From: Pasteurellaceae bacterium 15-036681
GTDB lineage: Bacteria; Pseudomonadota; Gammaproteobacteria; Enterobacterales; Pasteurellaceae
DNA: 64,000 bases
NCBI GenBank assembly: GCA_002002485.1
Contig: MQVI01000009.1
Location: forward strand, 1-64,000
Direction: 5' to 3'
The position numbers were made by a program, and so were the translations under genes. Of this stretch, positions 36,625 through 45,497 are shown in pieces (the first letter of the stretch is position 1; every line of letters starts with the position of its first letter). The notes under the pieces were generated by a model, which was not told the DNA's origin, made no database searches, and saw only the letters and a list, made by a program, of their open reading frames with translations.

Positions 36625-36650
36625 AAAGCCGCAATTTCAACTGCGGCTTT
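36625..36650 (-). terminator. Rho-independent terminator after yagU
   Basis: AAAGCCGCA pairs with TGCGGCTTT around an 8-base loop; T-tract on the minus strand. Ten bases past the yagU stop codon. Confidence 0.9.
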
Positions 36651-36660
36651 CTTCTTAAAA

Positions 36661-37299
36661 TTAACGAACTTGGTTTAATGGCACTTCTGCATCAGGTTCT
36701 TTCGAGATACGGTTACGTAAATCGCGACGGATAACCTCGATGGTCCAGAACCAGAAAATGTGACCAACTAATTCAGAAATGTGCTCATATAAAGGCCATT
36801 CTGCAACTGGTGGTGTTAAACCTAATGCTGGGAATGTGATGTAGTGAACACAGATGTTAGCAATAATACCAGCGCCGATACCTTGCCAGAATTTGATTTT
36901 CGGGAACACTTCAGCTACTAAGCAGTAACCAATTGCGAACACTAATGAGAAAATCATGTGAGTCACACCGATTGAGTTGAATGGGTGATCCGCAAACATA
37001 AATGCAACAGTTTGGTAAGGGTCGATACCGATGTAGTCACGTAAGAACACTGCTGGTGGGTTTAATACCGCACGTGAACATTGTGCTAATGCGCCGTCCA
37101 TTGCTAATGCACCAGACTGTAATGCATCTAATACAGGTTGTGGACAAGCTGCTGTAAATAAATCGATTGGGCTACGTGGTGGGAATGGATGTTCCGCACC
37201 CCATTTTACGAACGCAGAAATGATACCTGCAATAATACCAACGAATACCGCTAATCCATAGCGGCGACGATTTGGGTTTGTTTGTTCGAATAGATTCAT
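36661..37299 (-). CDS. yagU: YagU-family inner-membrane protein
   Basis: 212 residues from the ATG at 37299; the longer frame adds only a poor hydrophobic tail before [19 protein letters not shown]. Several membrane helices ([48 protein letters not shown]) and the [11 protein letters not shown] loop mark the YagU (DUF1440) family. E. coli YagU is linked to acid resistance; the mechanism is unknown. A perfect FNR-type site 121 bases upstream suggests anaerobic control. Confidence 0.85.
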   Translation of the reverse strand: MNLFEQTNPNRRRYGLAVFVGIIAGIISAFVKWGAEHPFPPRSPIDLFTAACPQPVLDALQSGALAMDGALAQCSRAVLNPPAVFLRDYIGIDPYQTVAFMFADHPFNSIGVTHMIFSLVFAIGYCLVAEVFPKIKFWQGIGAGIIANICVHYITFPALGLTPPVAEWPLYEHISELVGHIFWFWTIEVIRRDLRNRISKEPDAEVPLNQVR

Positions 37300-37419
37300 A
37301 ATTTTGATTCCGAAAAAAAGTAACAGTTTATTTAATTCCATTTTTAAAATAATTATCAAAAATGGTGTGCACATTTTGCACTTTCTATTTTAAAAAGCAA
37401 TCCCTCTCAGATAAATAAT

Positions 37420-37433
37420 TTGATATATATCAA
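37420..37433. promoter_or_regulatory. perfect FNR site upstream of yagU
   Basis: TTGATATATATCAA matches the FNR consensus TTGAT-N4-ATCAA in all ten defined positions. It lies upstream of yagU on the minus strand and downstream of the convergently ordered lipoprotein's stop, so yagU is the likely target (FNR, called HlyX in Actinobacillus). Confidence 0.65.
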
Positions 37434-37457
37434 ACAGCATTTTACAGAAACAAAAAA

Positions 37458-37486
37458 GACCGCTTGCAAAGTATTTACAAGCGGTC
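37458..37486. terminator. paired uptake signals acting as terminator
   Basis: GACCGCTTG (37458-37466) and CAAGCGGTC (37478-37486) are exact complements with an 11-base loop and A/T flanks; the right arm is part of a perfect uptake signal. It lies just past the stop of the fHbp-like lipoprotein. Confidence 0.8.
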
Positions 37487-37502
37487 CTTTAAAGGATAAA
37501 TC

Positions 37503-38369
37503 TTACTGTTTTTTACCACCGAAGCCGATACCCTCATTATCGCTATCGTAATAACTCTTATTAGGCGAATAACTTACTGTTCCACTAATTTCTTCAGCAT
37601 TTGGTCCAAAAAACTGTAAGTCGTAGTGTTTTAAAACATTTTGATCAACAGACTTCTCACTCACACTTTTACCATGAATACCAAGTCCATCTTCAATAAA
37701 AGTATACTGAGCATTCGAATTGAGTGTGTGTAAGTTACCTATATTTCCTTTTTCAAGAGTAATTTTTCCGTATTGATCAAAGCCCGTAATTTCCCCGTAT
37801 CCTTGTTTATTAGCAAAATCCACATTATAAGTTAGCAAGCCTTGTTGATCTTGATTAAAAGCAACTCCTTTATAAATTGCCGCACCTGCTGGCAAAGTTT
37901 TTGTATTAACACCACTTACGGTTAGAACCTCATAATTATCATCTAAAGCCTCACCATCCTTGGTAAACTCCATATCTCCAACGACACCTGAGTAAAGCTG
38001 GTTATAAACTCGCCAAAACCCTTTATCAACTCCCTCTTTCCCATTCACAGTATAAGTATTGATGTAATTCTCAGTAATTATTTTATTCTGTGGAAAAAGA
38101 TCTAGAGAAACATAATCATCCGTGCCAAAAGTCCTATTTACAATAAGAAATTTCCCATTTTCAGTCACCCCCTCTGCTGTTTCGATAATAGCTCCATTTG
38201 TGATTTTTTTCTTTGCAATCAATTCTTTCATGCTTTCTGAAATATGTGTAGAGCCACTATCATTATTTATTGGTGAATCAGAACTAGCACCTGAGCCACC
38301 GCCCGAACCACAAGCAGCTAGACCGAACATTGCTAATGTTAAAAACGATAATTTGATTGAAATTTTCAT
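37503..38369 (-). CDS. surface lipoprotein related to factor H-binding protein
   Basis: 288 residues. Lipobox GLAAC (Cys20) and a GSGGGSG tether. The C-terminal half follows the meningococcal factor H-binding protein (GNA1870) closely in order and spacing: LPAGAAIYKGVAF, GLLTYNVDFANKQGYGEI, then LQFFGPNAEEISGTV and the end GIGFGGKKQ. In fHbp these are LPEGGRATYRGTAF, LTYTIDFAAKQGNGKI, IFGGKAQEVAGSA and HIGLAAKQ. Slam-dependent surface display and a host-protein ligand (perhaps factor H) are inferred. It forms a tandem pair with the next gene; the two share 21 bases directly before the ATG. Confidence 0.8.
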   Translation of the reverse strand: MKISIKLSFLTLAMFGLAACGSGGGSGASSDSPINNDSGSTHISESMKELIAKKKITNGAIIETAEGVTENGKFLIVNRTFGTDDYVSLDLFPQNKIITENYINTYTVNGKEGVDKGFWRVYNQLYSGVVGDMEFTKDGEALDDNYEVLTVSGVNTKTLPAGAAIYKGVAFNQDQQGLLTYNVDFANKQGYGEITGFDQYGKITLEKGNIGNLHTLNSNAQYTFIEDGLGIHGKSVSEKSVDQNVLKHYDLQFFGPNAEEISGTVSYSPNKSYYDSDNEGIGFGGKKQ

Positions 38370-38410
38370 ACAATTTTCCTTTTGGAAGAGAAATAAAATA
38401 TTTTTGAAAA

Positions 38411-39343
38411 TTACTGCTTCGTCCCACCGAAGCCAATTTTAGCATCTTTATCTTCGTACTCTGATATTTTGTCATTCTCTTTACTTGTGATAAAACCACC
38501 AACTTCTTCTGCATTTGGGCCAAAGAGTTGTAGCTCATAGCCATCTAAAATATCTTTATCGACTTTAATTTGGCTCGTTGCTTTACCTTCAATACCCAGC
38601 TGATTATCATTGAAACGTTCTCTGTATCCAGGAGTTTTATTCTTAATATTACTGATACTCGCCTGTTCAAGATCTATTACACCATATTTATCAAAACCTG
38701 TGATTTGCCCCGAACCTTGTTTTGTGCCAAAATCAATATGGTAAGTGAGATCGCCTTTTGTGGTTTCATCAAATGCAACTCCTTTATAAGTAGCACTACC
38801 TGCTGTGGGTAATTGTTGTTGTGTTGTATTCACACCTACAATAAGCCCTACCATATAGTTAATAGGCCAACTTTTTAAACTTTCTGGATTCGGTCCCTCA
38901 ACTATATTTTCTTGAATTGCAACCCCCACCGTTCCAGAATAGAGCTGGTTATAAACTCGAAAAAAACCCTTGTCTATCAGCTTATTTTCACCTGCTTTAT
39001 AAGTATCCGACCAATCTGTTTGTACAACTTGATAACGAGGAAACAAATCCAGGCTGATCGCTTCTCGACCAAATTCTTTACCTAAAAGACTCACTTTATT
39101 ATCAAAAGTTGGAATCTCAAAAACTTCTTCTACATATGGCTCAATAACTTTCTTCTGCTTAATTAACTGCTCCATTTCTGTAGAAATAGGGGGAGGAGCT
39201 ACAAGAGAATTTTCAGGTGGATTAACAGGCGGGTGATTCTGATCTTGCGCAGTTCCATTACCACCAGCACCACCGCTCGAACCACAAGCAGTTAGACCTA
39301 ATATTGCTAATGCCAAAAACGATAATTTGATTGAAGTTTTCAT
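38411..39343 (-). CDS. surface lipoprotein related to factor H-binding protein, paralogue
   Basis: 310 residues from the ATG at 39343 (AAAAGGAAAATTGT upstream, as in the sister gene). Lipobox GLTAC (Cys20), a Gly-rich tether, then a Pro-rich segment (HPPVNPPENSLVAPPP). fHbp-like blocks: SATYKGVAF, GDLTYHIDFGTKQGSGQI, LQLFGPNAEEVGGFI and the end IGFGGTKQ. It shares RVYNQLYSG and most of the barrel with its neighbour, but the N-terminal halves differ more, as expected for antigens under host selection. Upstream of its paralogue on the same strand, 41 bases apart. Confidence 0.8.
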   Translation of the reverse strand: MKTSIKLSFLALAILGLTACGSSGGAGGNGTAQDQNHPPVNPPENSLVAPPPISTEMEQLIKQKKVIEPYVEEVFEIPTFDNKVSLLGKEFGREAISLDLFPRYQVVQTDWSDTYKAGENKLIDKGFFRVYNQLYSGTVGVAIQENIVEGPNPESLKSWPINYMVGLIVGVNTTQQQLPTAGSATYKGVAFDETTKGDLTYHIDFGTKQGSGQITGFDKYGVIDLEQASISNIKNKTPGYRERFNDNQLGIEGKATSQIKVDKDILDGYELQLFGPNAEEVGGFITSKENDKISEYEDKDAKIGFGGTKQ

Positions 39344-39501
39344 ACAATTTTCCTTTTGGAAGAGAAACAAGCGGTTGGATTGTAGCAAAAATTTGCATAG
39401 TCATTGAATTATTTACAAATACATTTTTAAAATGCAAACGTTTGCGCAATCGGTTATAATGCTTCGAAATCTATTTTTGTTAAACTATGGAAGCAAAGCA
39501 A

Positions 39502-42500
39502 ATGACCGTACAAACCTTTCGTGGCTCGCCTGCCTTATCTGAATTCCGTTTAAATCAACTTTCTCAAAAATTCCAACAAAATCAATTGCCTGTAAAGTCT
39601 GTTTATGCAGAGTATGTGCATTTTGTTGAGTTAAACCAACCGCTTGCTAACGAAGAAACCCAGAAACTTCAAGAGTTACTTCACTATGGCCCAACTTTAG
39701 CGGAGCATGATCCTGTTGGTTTTTGCTTAATTGTGACACCACGTGTGGGGACTATCTCTTCGTGGTCATCAAAAGCAACGGATATTGCGCATAATTGTGG
39801 CTTGAAAGCAGTTAACCGTATCGAACGCGGTCTTGCTTACTATTTTGAATTTACCCAACAACCAACAGACGCTCAAATTGAAACCCTCAAAGGCTTATTA
39901 CACGACCGTATGTTAGAAACGGTACTAGACAGCCAAGAGCAAGCAAACTCACTCTTTGCGCAACATGAGCCAAAACCATTTACCACAGTTGATGTATTAA
40001 ATGGTGGTCGTAAAGCGTTAGAAGTGGCAAACGTGGAATTAGGTTTAGCCCTAGCGGAAGATGAAATCGACTATTTAGTGGAAAACTTTACCGCATTAAA
40101 CCGCAACCCGAACGATATCGAACTCTATATGTTTGCACAGGCGAACTCTGAACACTGTCGCCATAAAATCTTTAATGCAGATTGGACAATCGACGGTGAA
40201 AAACAAGAAAAATCATTGTTTAAAATGATTAAAAACACCTTTGAGAAAACACCGGATTTCGTACTTTCAGCCTATAAAGATAATGCGGCAGTAATGGAAG
40301 GTTCAACGGTGGGGCGTTGGTTCCCAGATCAAGACGGTCAATACCGTGCGCACCAAGAAGATGCACATATCTTAATGAAAGTAGAAACCCACAATCACCC
40401 AACCGCAATCTCGCCATTCCCAGGGGCGGCAACAGGTTCGGGCGGTGAAATTCGTGATGAAGGTGCAACGGGTCGTGGTGCAAAACCAAAAGCAGGCTTA
40501 ACCGGCTTCTCCGTATCTAACCTTGTGATTCCAAACTTTGAACAGCCGTGGGAAAACCCACTTTCAAAACCAAGCCGTATTGCTTCTGCGTTAGATATTA
40601 TGATTGAAGGCCCACTTGGCGGTGCGGCATTTAACAACGAATTTGGTCGCCCTGCGTTATTAGGCTACTTCCGTACTTACGAAGAAAAAGTTAACAGCTT
40701 TGCGGGTGAAGAAGTACGTGGTTATCACAAACCGATTATGCTTGCAGGCGGTATCGGTAATATCCGTGCGGAGCACGTGCAAAAAGGTGAAATCCCTGTG
40801 GGGGCGAAATTAATCGTGCTCGGTGGTCCTGCAATGAATATCGGCTTAGGCGGTGGTGCAGCCTCTTCAATGGCTTCAGGTAAATCAAAAGAAGATTTAG
40901 ACTTTGCTTCAGTACAACGCGAAAACCCAGAAATGGAACGCCGTTGCCAAGAAGTGATCGACCGTTGTTGGCAGATGGGCGACGACAACCCGATTCTATT
41001 TATCCATGACGTTGGCGCAGGCGGCTTATCAAATGCCATGCCAGAATTAGTGCATGACGGTGATCGTGGCGGTAAATTCGATTTACGTAAAATCTTATGT
41101 GATGAAAAAGGCATGTCTCCATTGGAAATCTGGTGTAACGAATCGCAAGAACGTTATGTATTAGCGGTTTCAGCAGACAAGCTTCCATTATTCGAACAGC
41201 TTTGCCAACGTGAGCGTGCGCCTTATGCGGTAATCGGTGAGGCGATTGAAGAGAAACATTTAACCCTTTCAGACGATCATTTTGGTAATAATCCAATCGA
41301 TTTACCAATGAATGTATTACTCGGCAAAACCCCGAAAATGCACCGTGATGTTTCGTCAAAAACGGTACAAAACTCACCGCTTGCACAAGATGGCATTCAA
41401 TTAAAAGAAGCACTACATCGTGTTCTACGCTTACCTGTAGTGGCAGAAAAAACCTTCTTAATCACTATTGGCGACCGTTCTGTAACGGGTATGGTAGCGC
41501 GTGACCAGATGGTCGGCCCATGGCAAATTCCTGTGGCAGATTGTGCAGTGACGACCGCAAGTTTAGATAGCTACCACGGTGAAGCAATGTCGATGGGCGA
41601 ACGTGCGCCGGTGGCATTATTGGACTTCGGCGCTTCTGCTCGCTTAGCGGTGGCAGAATCGATTACTAATATCGCCGCAACAGATATCGGTGATATCAAG
41701 CGTATTAAACTTTCAGCAAACTGGATGTCTGCAGCAGGTCACGAAGGTGAAGATGCGGGCTTGTATGAAGCAGTGAAAGCTGTCGGTGAAGAGCTTTGCC
41801 CAACTTTAGACATTACCATTCCTGTGGGTAAAGACTCCATGTCGATGAAAACCACGTGGAATGAAAATGGTGAGCAAAAAACTGTTACCGCTCCGCTTTC
41901 ATTAGTGATCTCGGCATTTGCTCGTGTGGAAGACGTACGCAAAACCGTTACCCCACAATTACGTACCGACAAAGGTGCAACTCGCTTACTTTTATTAGAT
42001 TTAGGCGAAGGTAAAAACCGCTTAGGCGCAACGGCATTAGCACAAGTTTATAAACAATTAGGCGACAAACCTGCAGACGTGGTTAATGTAGAAACCTTGA
42101 AAAACTTCTACAACGCAATGCAAGCCTTAGTTAGCCAACAAAAATTACTGGCATACCATGACCGCTCGGACGGTGGTCTAATCACAACCCTTGCAGAAAT
42201 GGCATTTGCGGGTAATTGCGGTGTTCAAGTGGATATCAGCGCATTAGGCGACAACGACTTAGCTGTGTTATTCAACGAAGAATTAGGTGCAGTAATTCAA
42301 ATTGCGGACAGTGAATTAACCAATGTGCGCGCGGTATTAGCAGAGCATAACTTACTCGGCATTGTGAAAGAAGTAGGTGCAGTAGTGGCTGGCGAGCAAT
42401 TTGAAATTCGCCGTGGTACTCAAGTACTACTTAACGAAAAACGTTCTGAACTACGTGGAATTTGGGCGGAATTAACTCACCAAATGCAACGCCTACGTGA

Positions 42501-43398
42501 TAACCCAGAGTGTGCAGACCAAGAGTTCGAAACCAAGAAAGATCCAAATAACAAAGGTTTATCTGCGCTCTTAACTTATGATGTAAACGAAGATATTACC
42601 GCACCATTTATCAACCGTGGTGCAAAACCGACGATCGCAATTCTGCGTGAACAGGGCGTAAACAGCCATTATGAAATGGCGGCAGCCTTCGACCGTGCAG
42701 GTTTTAATGCAATTGACGTGCATATGTCGGACTTAATGGCAGGTCGCCGTAATCTTGCTGACTTTAACGCATTAGTGGCGTGTGGTGGTTTCTCTTACGG
42801 TGATGTACTTGGCGCAGGTGGCGGCTGGGCTAAATCGATCCTATTCAACCCAATGTTACGCGATCAATTCAGCCAATTCTTTGCAAATCCAAATACCCTT
42901 GCATTAGGGGTATGTAATGGTTGCCAAATGGTTTCAAACCTTGCGGAAATCATTCCGGGCACAGAAAACTGGCCACGCTTTGTACGTAATAAATCAGAGC
43001 GCTTTGAAGCTCGTGTAGGCTTAGTGAAAATCAATGACACTAACTCATTATGGTTTAAAGATATGGCAGGTTCACATATGCCAATCGCCGTATCTCATGG
43101 TGAAGGACAAGTTGAGTTTAAATCGGCAGATCAGCTCGCAGGTTTACAACAACAAAACTTAGTTGTTGCACAATATATTGATAACAACGGTAACCCAACG
43201 GAAGTTTACCCAGCCAACCCGAATGGCTCAGTAAACGGCATCACTGCAATTTCCAACCTAGGCGGACGTGTCGCCATTATGATGCCACACCCAGAGCGTG
43301 TATACCGTGCGGTAAGCAACTCTTGGTATCCAGAAGACTGGACAGAGGATGGAGCATGGATGAGATTGTTTAGAAATGCGAGAGTGGCGTTGAAATAG
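39502..43398 (+). CDS. purL: phosphoribosylformylglycinamidine synthase
   Basis: Fourth step of purine synthesis: FGAR + glutamine + ATP to FGAM. 1298 residues from the ATG at 39502, which has GGAAG eight bases upstream and matches the usual [15 protein letters not shown] start; an ATG five codons earlier lacks a ribosome-binding site. Large single-chain type with an N-terminal PurS-like domain, two AIR-synthetase-like ATPase halves ([29 protein letters not shown]), and a C-terminal class I glutaminase with nucleophile Cys1138 in [10 protein letters not shown] and HGEGQ/PHPER. Often repressed by PurR; I see no clear PurR box. Confidence 0.96.
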   Translation: MTVQTFRGSPALSEFRLNQLSQKFQQNQLPVKSVYAEYVHFVELNQPLANEETQKLQELLHYGPTLAEHDPVGFCLIVTPRVGTISSWSSKATDIAHNCGLKAVNRIERGLAYYFEFTQQPTDAQIETLKGLLHDRMLETVLDSQEQANSLFAQHEPKPFTTVDVLNGGRKALEVANVELGLALAEDEIDYLVENFTALNRNPNDIELYMFAQANSEHCRHKIFNADWTIDGEKQEKSLFKMIKNTFEKTPDFVLSAYKDNAAVMEGSTVGRWFPDQDGQYRAHQEDAHILMKVETHNHPTAISPFPGAATGSGGEIRDEGATGRGAKPKAGLTGFSVSNLVIPNFEQPWENPLSKPSRIASALDIMIEGPLGGAAFNNEFGRPALLGYFRTYEEKVNSFAGEEVRGYHKPIMLAGGIGNIRAEHVQKGEIPVGAKLIVLGGPAMNIGLGGGAASSMASGKSKEDLDFASVQRENPEMERRCQEVIDRCWQMGDDNPILFIHDVGAGGLSNAMPELVHDGDRGGKFDLRKILCDEKGMSPLEIWCNESQERYVLAVSADKLPLFEQLCQRERAPYAVIGEAIEEKHLTLSDDHFGNNPIDLPMNVLLGKTPKMHRDVSSKTVQNSPLAQDGIQLKEALHRVLRLPVVAEKTFLITIGDRSVTGMVARDQMVGPWQIPVADCAVTTASLDSYHGEAMSMGERAPVALLDFGASARLAVAESITNIAATDIGDIKRIKLSANWMSAAGHEGEDAGLYEAVKAVGEELCPTLDITIPVGKDSMSMKTTWNENGEQKTVTAPLSLVISAFARVEDVRKTVTPQLRTDKGATRLLLLDLGEGKNRLGATALAQVYKQLGDKPADVVNVETLKNFYNAMQALVSQQKLLAYHDRSDGGLITTLAEMAFAGNCGVQVDISALGDNDLAVLFNEELGAVIQIADSELTNVRAVLAEHNLLGIVKEVGAVVAGEQFEIRRGTQVLLNEKRSELRGIWAELTHQMQRLRDNPECADQEFETKKDPNNKGLSALLTYDVNEDITAPFINRGAKPTIAILREQGVNSHYEMAAAFDRAGFNAIDVHMSDLMAGRRNLADFNALVACGGFSYGDVLGAGGGWAKSILFNPMLRDQFSQFFANPNTLALGVCNGCQMVSNLAEIIPGTENWPRFVRNKSERFEARVGLVKINDTNSLWFKDMAGSHMPIAVSHGEGQVEFKSADQLAGLQQQNLVVAQYIDNNGNPTEVYPANPNGSVNGITAISNLGGRVAIMMPHPERVYRAVSNSWYPEDWTEDGAWMRLFRNARVALK

Positions 43399-43414
43399 TG
43401 TGATGTAGATCACT
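43399..43414. promoter_or_regulatory. candidate CRP site between purL and AIPR gene
   Basis: TGTGATGTAGATCACT: TGTGA-N6-TCACT, nine of ten consensus positions. It starts at the base after the purL stop codon and is 176 bases upstream of the AIPR start, with the purL terminator between. It could act on a promoter reading into the AIPR gene. Confidence 0.45.
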
Positions 43415-43433
43415 GAAAATTTGATTAAAAAAG

Positions 43434-43465
43434 CGGATAATAATGAGTGGTTATTGTCCGTTTTT
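43434..43465 (+). terminator. Rho-independent terminator after purL
   Basis: A 10-bp stem with one G-U pair (43434-43443 with 43451-43460), a 7-base loop and TTTTTC. Separates purL from the AIPR gene. Confidence 0.85.
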
Positions 43466-43590
43466 CTTTGAGAGAACAAGAGTGGCTCAAACGTATTTTC
43501 AAATTAGATATGAAGACAAAATGGAGCCGGGTTAACCATTTAAAAAGAGTGAAATTATTTAATAATTATATAAATTAAAGAGGAGTACAT

Positions 43591-45348
43591 ATGGAAAATA
43601 GAATTATCTCAGGGTATATGAATGAAGGGTTCAAGAAAGATTATGGAGTTACTATTTCCAATGAAGCAGAACTATTTGAAATGTTTGTTAATTATTGCAT
43701 TATATCTAAAATTCATCCAGAGGCTTTCTCAACAGACTTTGAAAAAATAGAAAGTATGAATATAGGCGGGGGAGAAGATACCGGAATTGATGGTTTAGCT
43801 ATAATAGTTAATGATCATTTAATATCTGATATTGATGAAATTAAGGACTTTAAGCAATATTACAATAAGCTAGAAGTTAAATTTATATTTATACAAGCAA
43901 AAACCTCACCTAAATTTGAATCAGAGAAAATAGGTACGTTCATTTTTGGTGTAAAGGATTTCTTTAGAGAAAAACCATCATTAAAATTTAATGAAAATAT
44001 AAAAGATTATAGAAAATTGAAAGATTTTATTTATGAGAATTCATTAGACTTTAGAGGTAAGCCTATTTGTCAAATGTATTACGTTACAACTGGTATATGG
44101 AATGATGATAAAAATGTTTTAGGTCGAGCTGAACAAGAAAAGCAAGACTTAGAAAAGTTAGGAATATTTAGTAAAGTAGAATTTATTCCGATTGATGCTG
44201 ATAAATTAGGAGATTACTATAGAGAAATAAAAAATAAGGTAGAGAAAGAGATTATCTTTGAAAAGAGAACTGTTCTACCATCAATATCTGGAGTAAAAGA
44301 GTCATACATAGGTGTAATTCCTCTCACTGAATATATAAAATTAATACAAGATTCAGATGGAAATATACAGAGGAATTTATTTTATGATAATGTTAGGGAT
44401 TTTTTAGGTGAAAACTCTGTTAATAATGAGATAAAAGACACTATTATTAATAACAAAGAACAGGATAAGTTCGCTATATTAAATAATGGAGTTACTATTG
44501 TTGCAAAATCTATAGAGATAATCGGGGATAAATTTATTATAAGTGATTTTCAAATAGTCAATGGTTGTCAAACAAGCCATGTTATTTTTTATAATAAGGG
44601 CTATCTTGAACAGAATAAGAATGCATCTATACCAATAAAACTTATAGTAACAGATAATTATGAGGTTGCAAATCAAATAACTAAGGCGACTAATAGACAA
44701 ACTGAAGTAAAAATTGAGGCATTTACATCTTTAGAACCTTATCATAGAAGATTAGAAGAGTATTTTAACTCTTACTCTAAGGATGAAAGGATATATTATG
44801 CTAGACGTAGTAATCAATATGATAATGTTATACCCCCAATCCCAAAAGAAAAAGTCATCACTTTGGCTGCTCAAATAAATGCTTTTATTTCGATGTTTTT
44901 AAATGCACCTCATAGCACGCATAGATATTATGGTGAACTACTAAAAGCAAATAAAGGGAAAATCTTTAATAATACACATAACCTAGATATGTATTATATT
45001 AGTAGTTTTACATTACATAAAATTGAAAAGCTATTAAAAAACAAGGATTATAAATTAGGCTATATAAAGAAATTTAAATTAAAATATCATTTGCTTTTAG
45101 TGATACGTATCATAATTTCTGGTTTTATGTATCCAAACCCTAGTAGTAAAAAAATGTCTGACTATTGTAATAAAATACACAAAATTTTATTAGATAATGA
45201 TAGTATGCTAAAGGTTTGTGAAATAGCTAGTGATATTATTAAACGTGAGTTAAATAAGCTACCAGAGGAGGATCGTAAGGATTCTCATAGGAAAAAAAGT
45301 TTTACTAGTGATATTATAAATGAGTCAAAAAAACATATAATGGAATAA
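43591..45348 (+). CDS. AIPR-family (abortive infection/phage resistance) protein
   Basis: 585 residues, visibly richer in A/T than its neighbours, with many AGA/ATA codons. The centre carries the AIPR family blocks: FAILNNGVTIVAK (295-306), then QIVNGCQTSHVIF (321-333) and TKATNRQTEV. The N-terminus has a PD-(D/E)xK-like arrangement, GEDTGIDGLAI (Asp67) followed by FIFIQAKTS (Gln102, Lys104), which suggests a nuclease, though the acid between them is Gln as in some Mrr-type enzymes. AIPR proteins were first linked to lactococcal abortive infection. It stands alone between purL and a hexose mutase, with a strong GAGGAG ribosome-binding site. Probably a transferred one-gene phage-defence module; function is inferred. 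Confidence 0.8.
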   Translation: MENRIISGYMNEGFKKDYGVTISNEAELFEMFVNYCIISKIHPEAFSTDFEKIESMNIGGGEDTGIDGLAIIVNDHLISDIDEIKDFKQYYNKLEVKFIFIQAKTSPKFESEKIGTFIFGVKDFFREKPSLKFNENIKDYRKLKDFIYENSLDFRGKPICQMYYVTTGIWNDDKNVLGRAEQEKQDLEKLGIFSKVEFIPIDADKLGDYYREIKNKVEKEIIFEKRTVLPSISGVKESYIGVIPLTEYIKLIQDSDGNIQRNLFYDNVRDFLGENSVNNEIKDTIINNKEQDKFAILNNGVTIVAKSIEIIGDKFIISDFQIVNGCQTSHVIFYNKGYLEQNKNASIPIKLIVTDNYEVANQITKATNRQTEVKIEAFTSLEPYHRRLEEYFNSYSKDERIYYARRSNQYDNVIPPIPKEKVITLAAQINAFISMFLNAPHSTHRYYGELLKANKGKIFNNTHNLDMYYISSFTLHKIEKLLKNKDYKLGYIKKFKLKYHLLLVIRIIISGFMYPNPSSKKMSDYCNKIHKILLDNDSMLKVCEIASDIIKRELNKLPEEDRKDSHRKKSFTSDIINESKKHIME

Positions 45349-45396
45349 AAAAGAGTTTTTATATGGTGATATTATTTCTATTATAATGAATACTCA

Positions 45397-45440
45397 AAAG
45401 CCAACTTACCTCTAAAAAATCAAAGAAGTAAGCTGGCTTT
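45397..45440. terminator. terminator between AIPR gene and hexose mutase
   Basis: AAAGCCAACTTAC (45397-45409) pairs with GTAAGCTGGCTTT (45428-45440) with one mismatch and an 18-base loop; followed by CTTTTT. Serves the AIPR transcript and possibly the convergent mutase. Confidence 0.75.
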
Positions 45441-45445
45441 CTTTT

Positions 45446-45470
45446 TGGCACGAGCGGGACGCTCGCGCCA
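45446..45470. repeat. GC-rich palindromic repeat
   Basis: TGGC-ACGAGCGGGACGCTCG-CGCCA: an inner GAGCG/CGCTC-type stem around GGAC. It is far more G/C-rich than the A/T-rich AIPR region next to it and resembles other short interspersed repeats in this window. Confidence 0.55.
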
Positions 45471-45497
45471 GCTTTAGAGTTAGAGAGTTAATCTAAA

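Noticed and set aside
43482-43535. Short frame GTG...TAA (17 codons, MAQTYFQIRYEDKMEPG) before the AIPR gene
   Set aside because: No good ribosome-binding site and too short to judge; could be a remnant of an older gene at the insertion point but nothing supports it.
43591-45348. AIPR gene as part of a restriction-modification operon
   Set aside because: Neither neighbour is a methyltransferase or restriction subunit; purL and a hexose mutase flank it, each with its own terminator.
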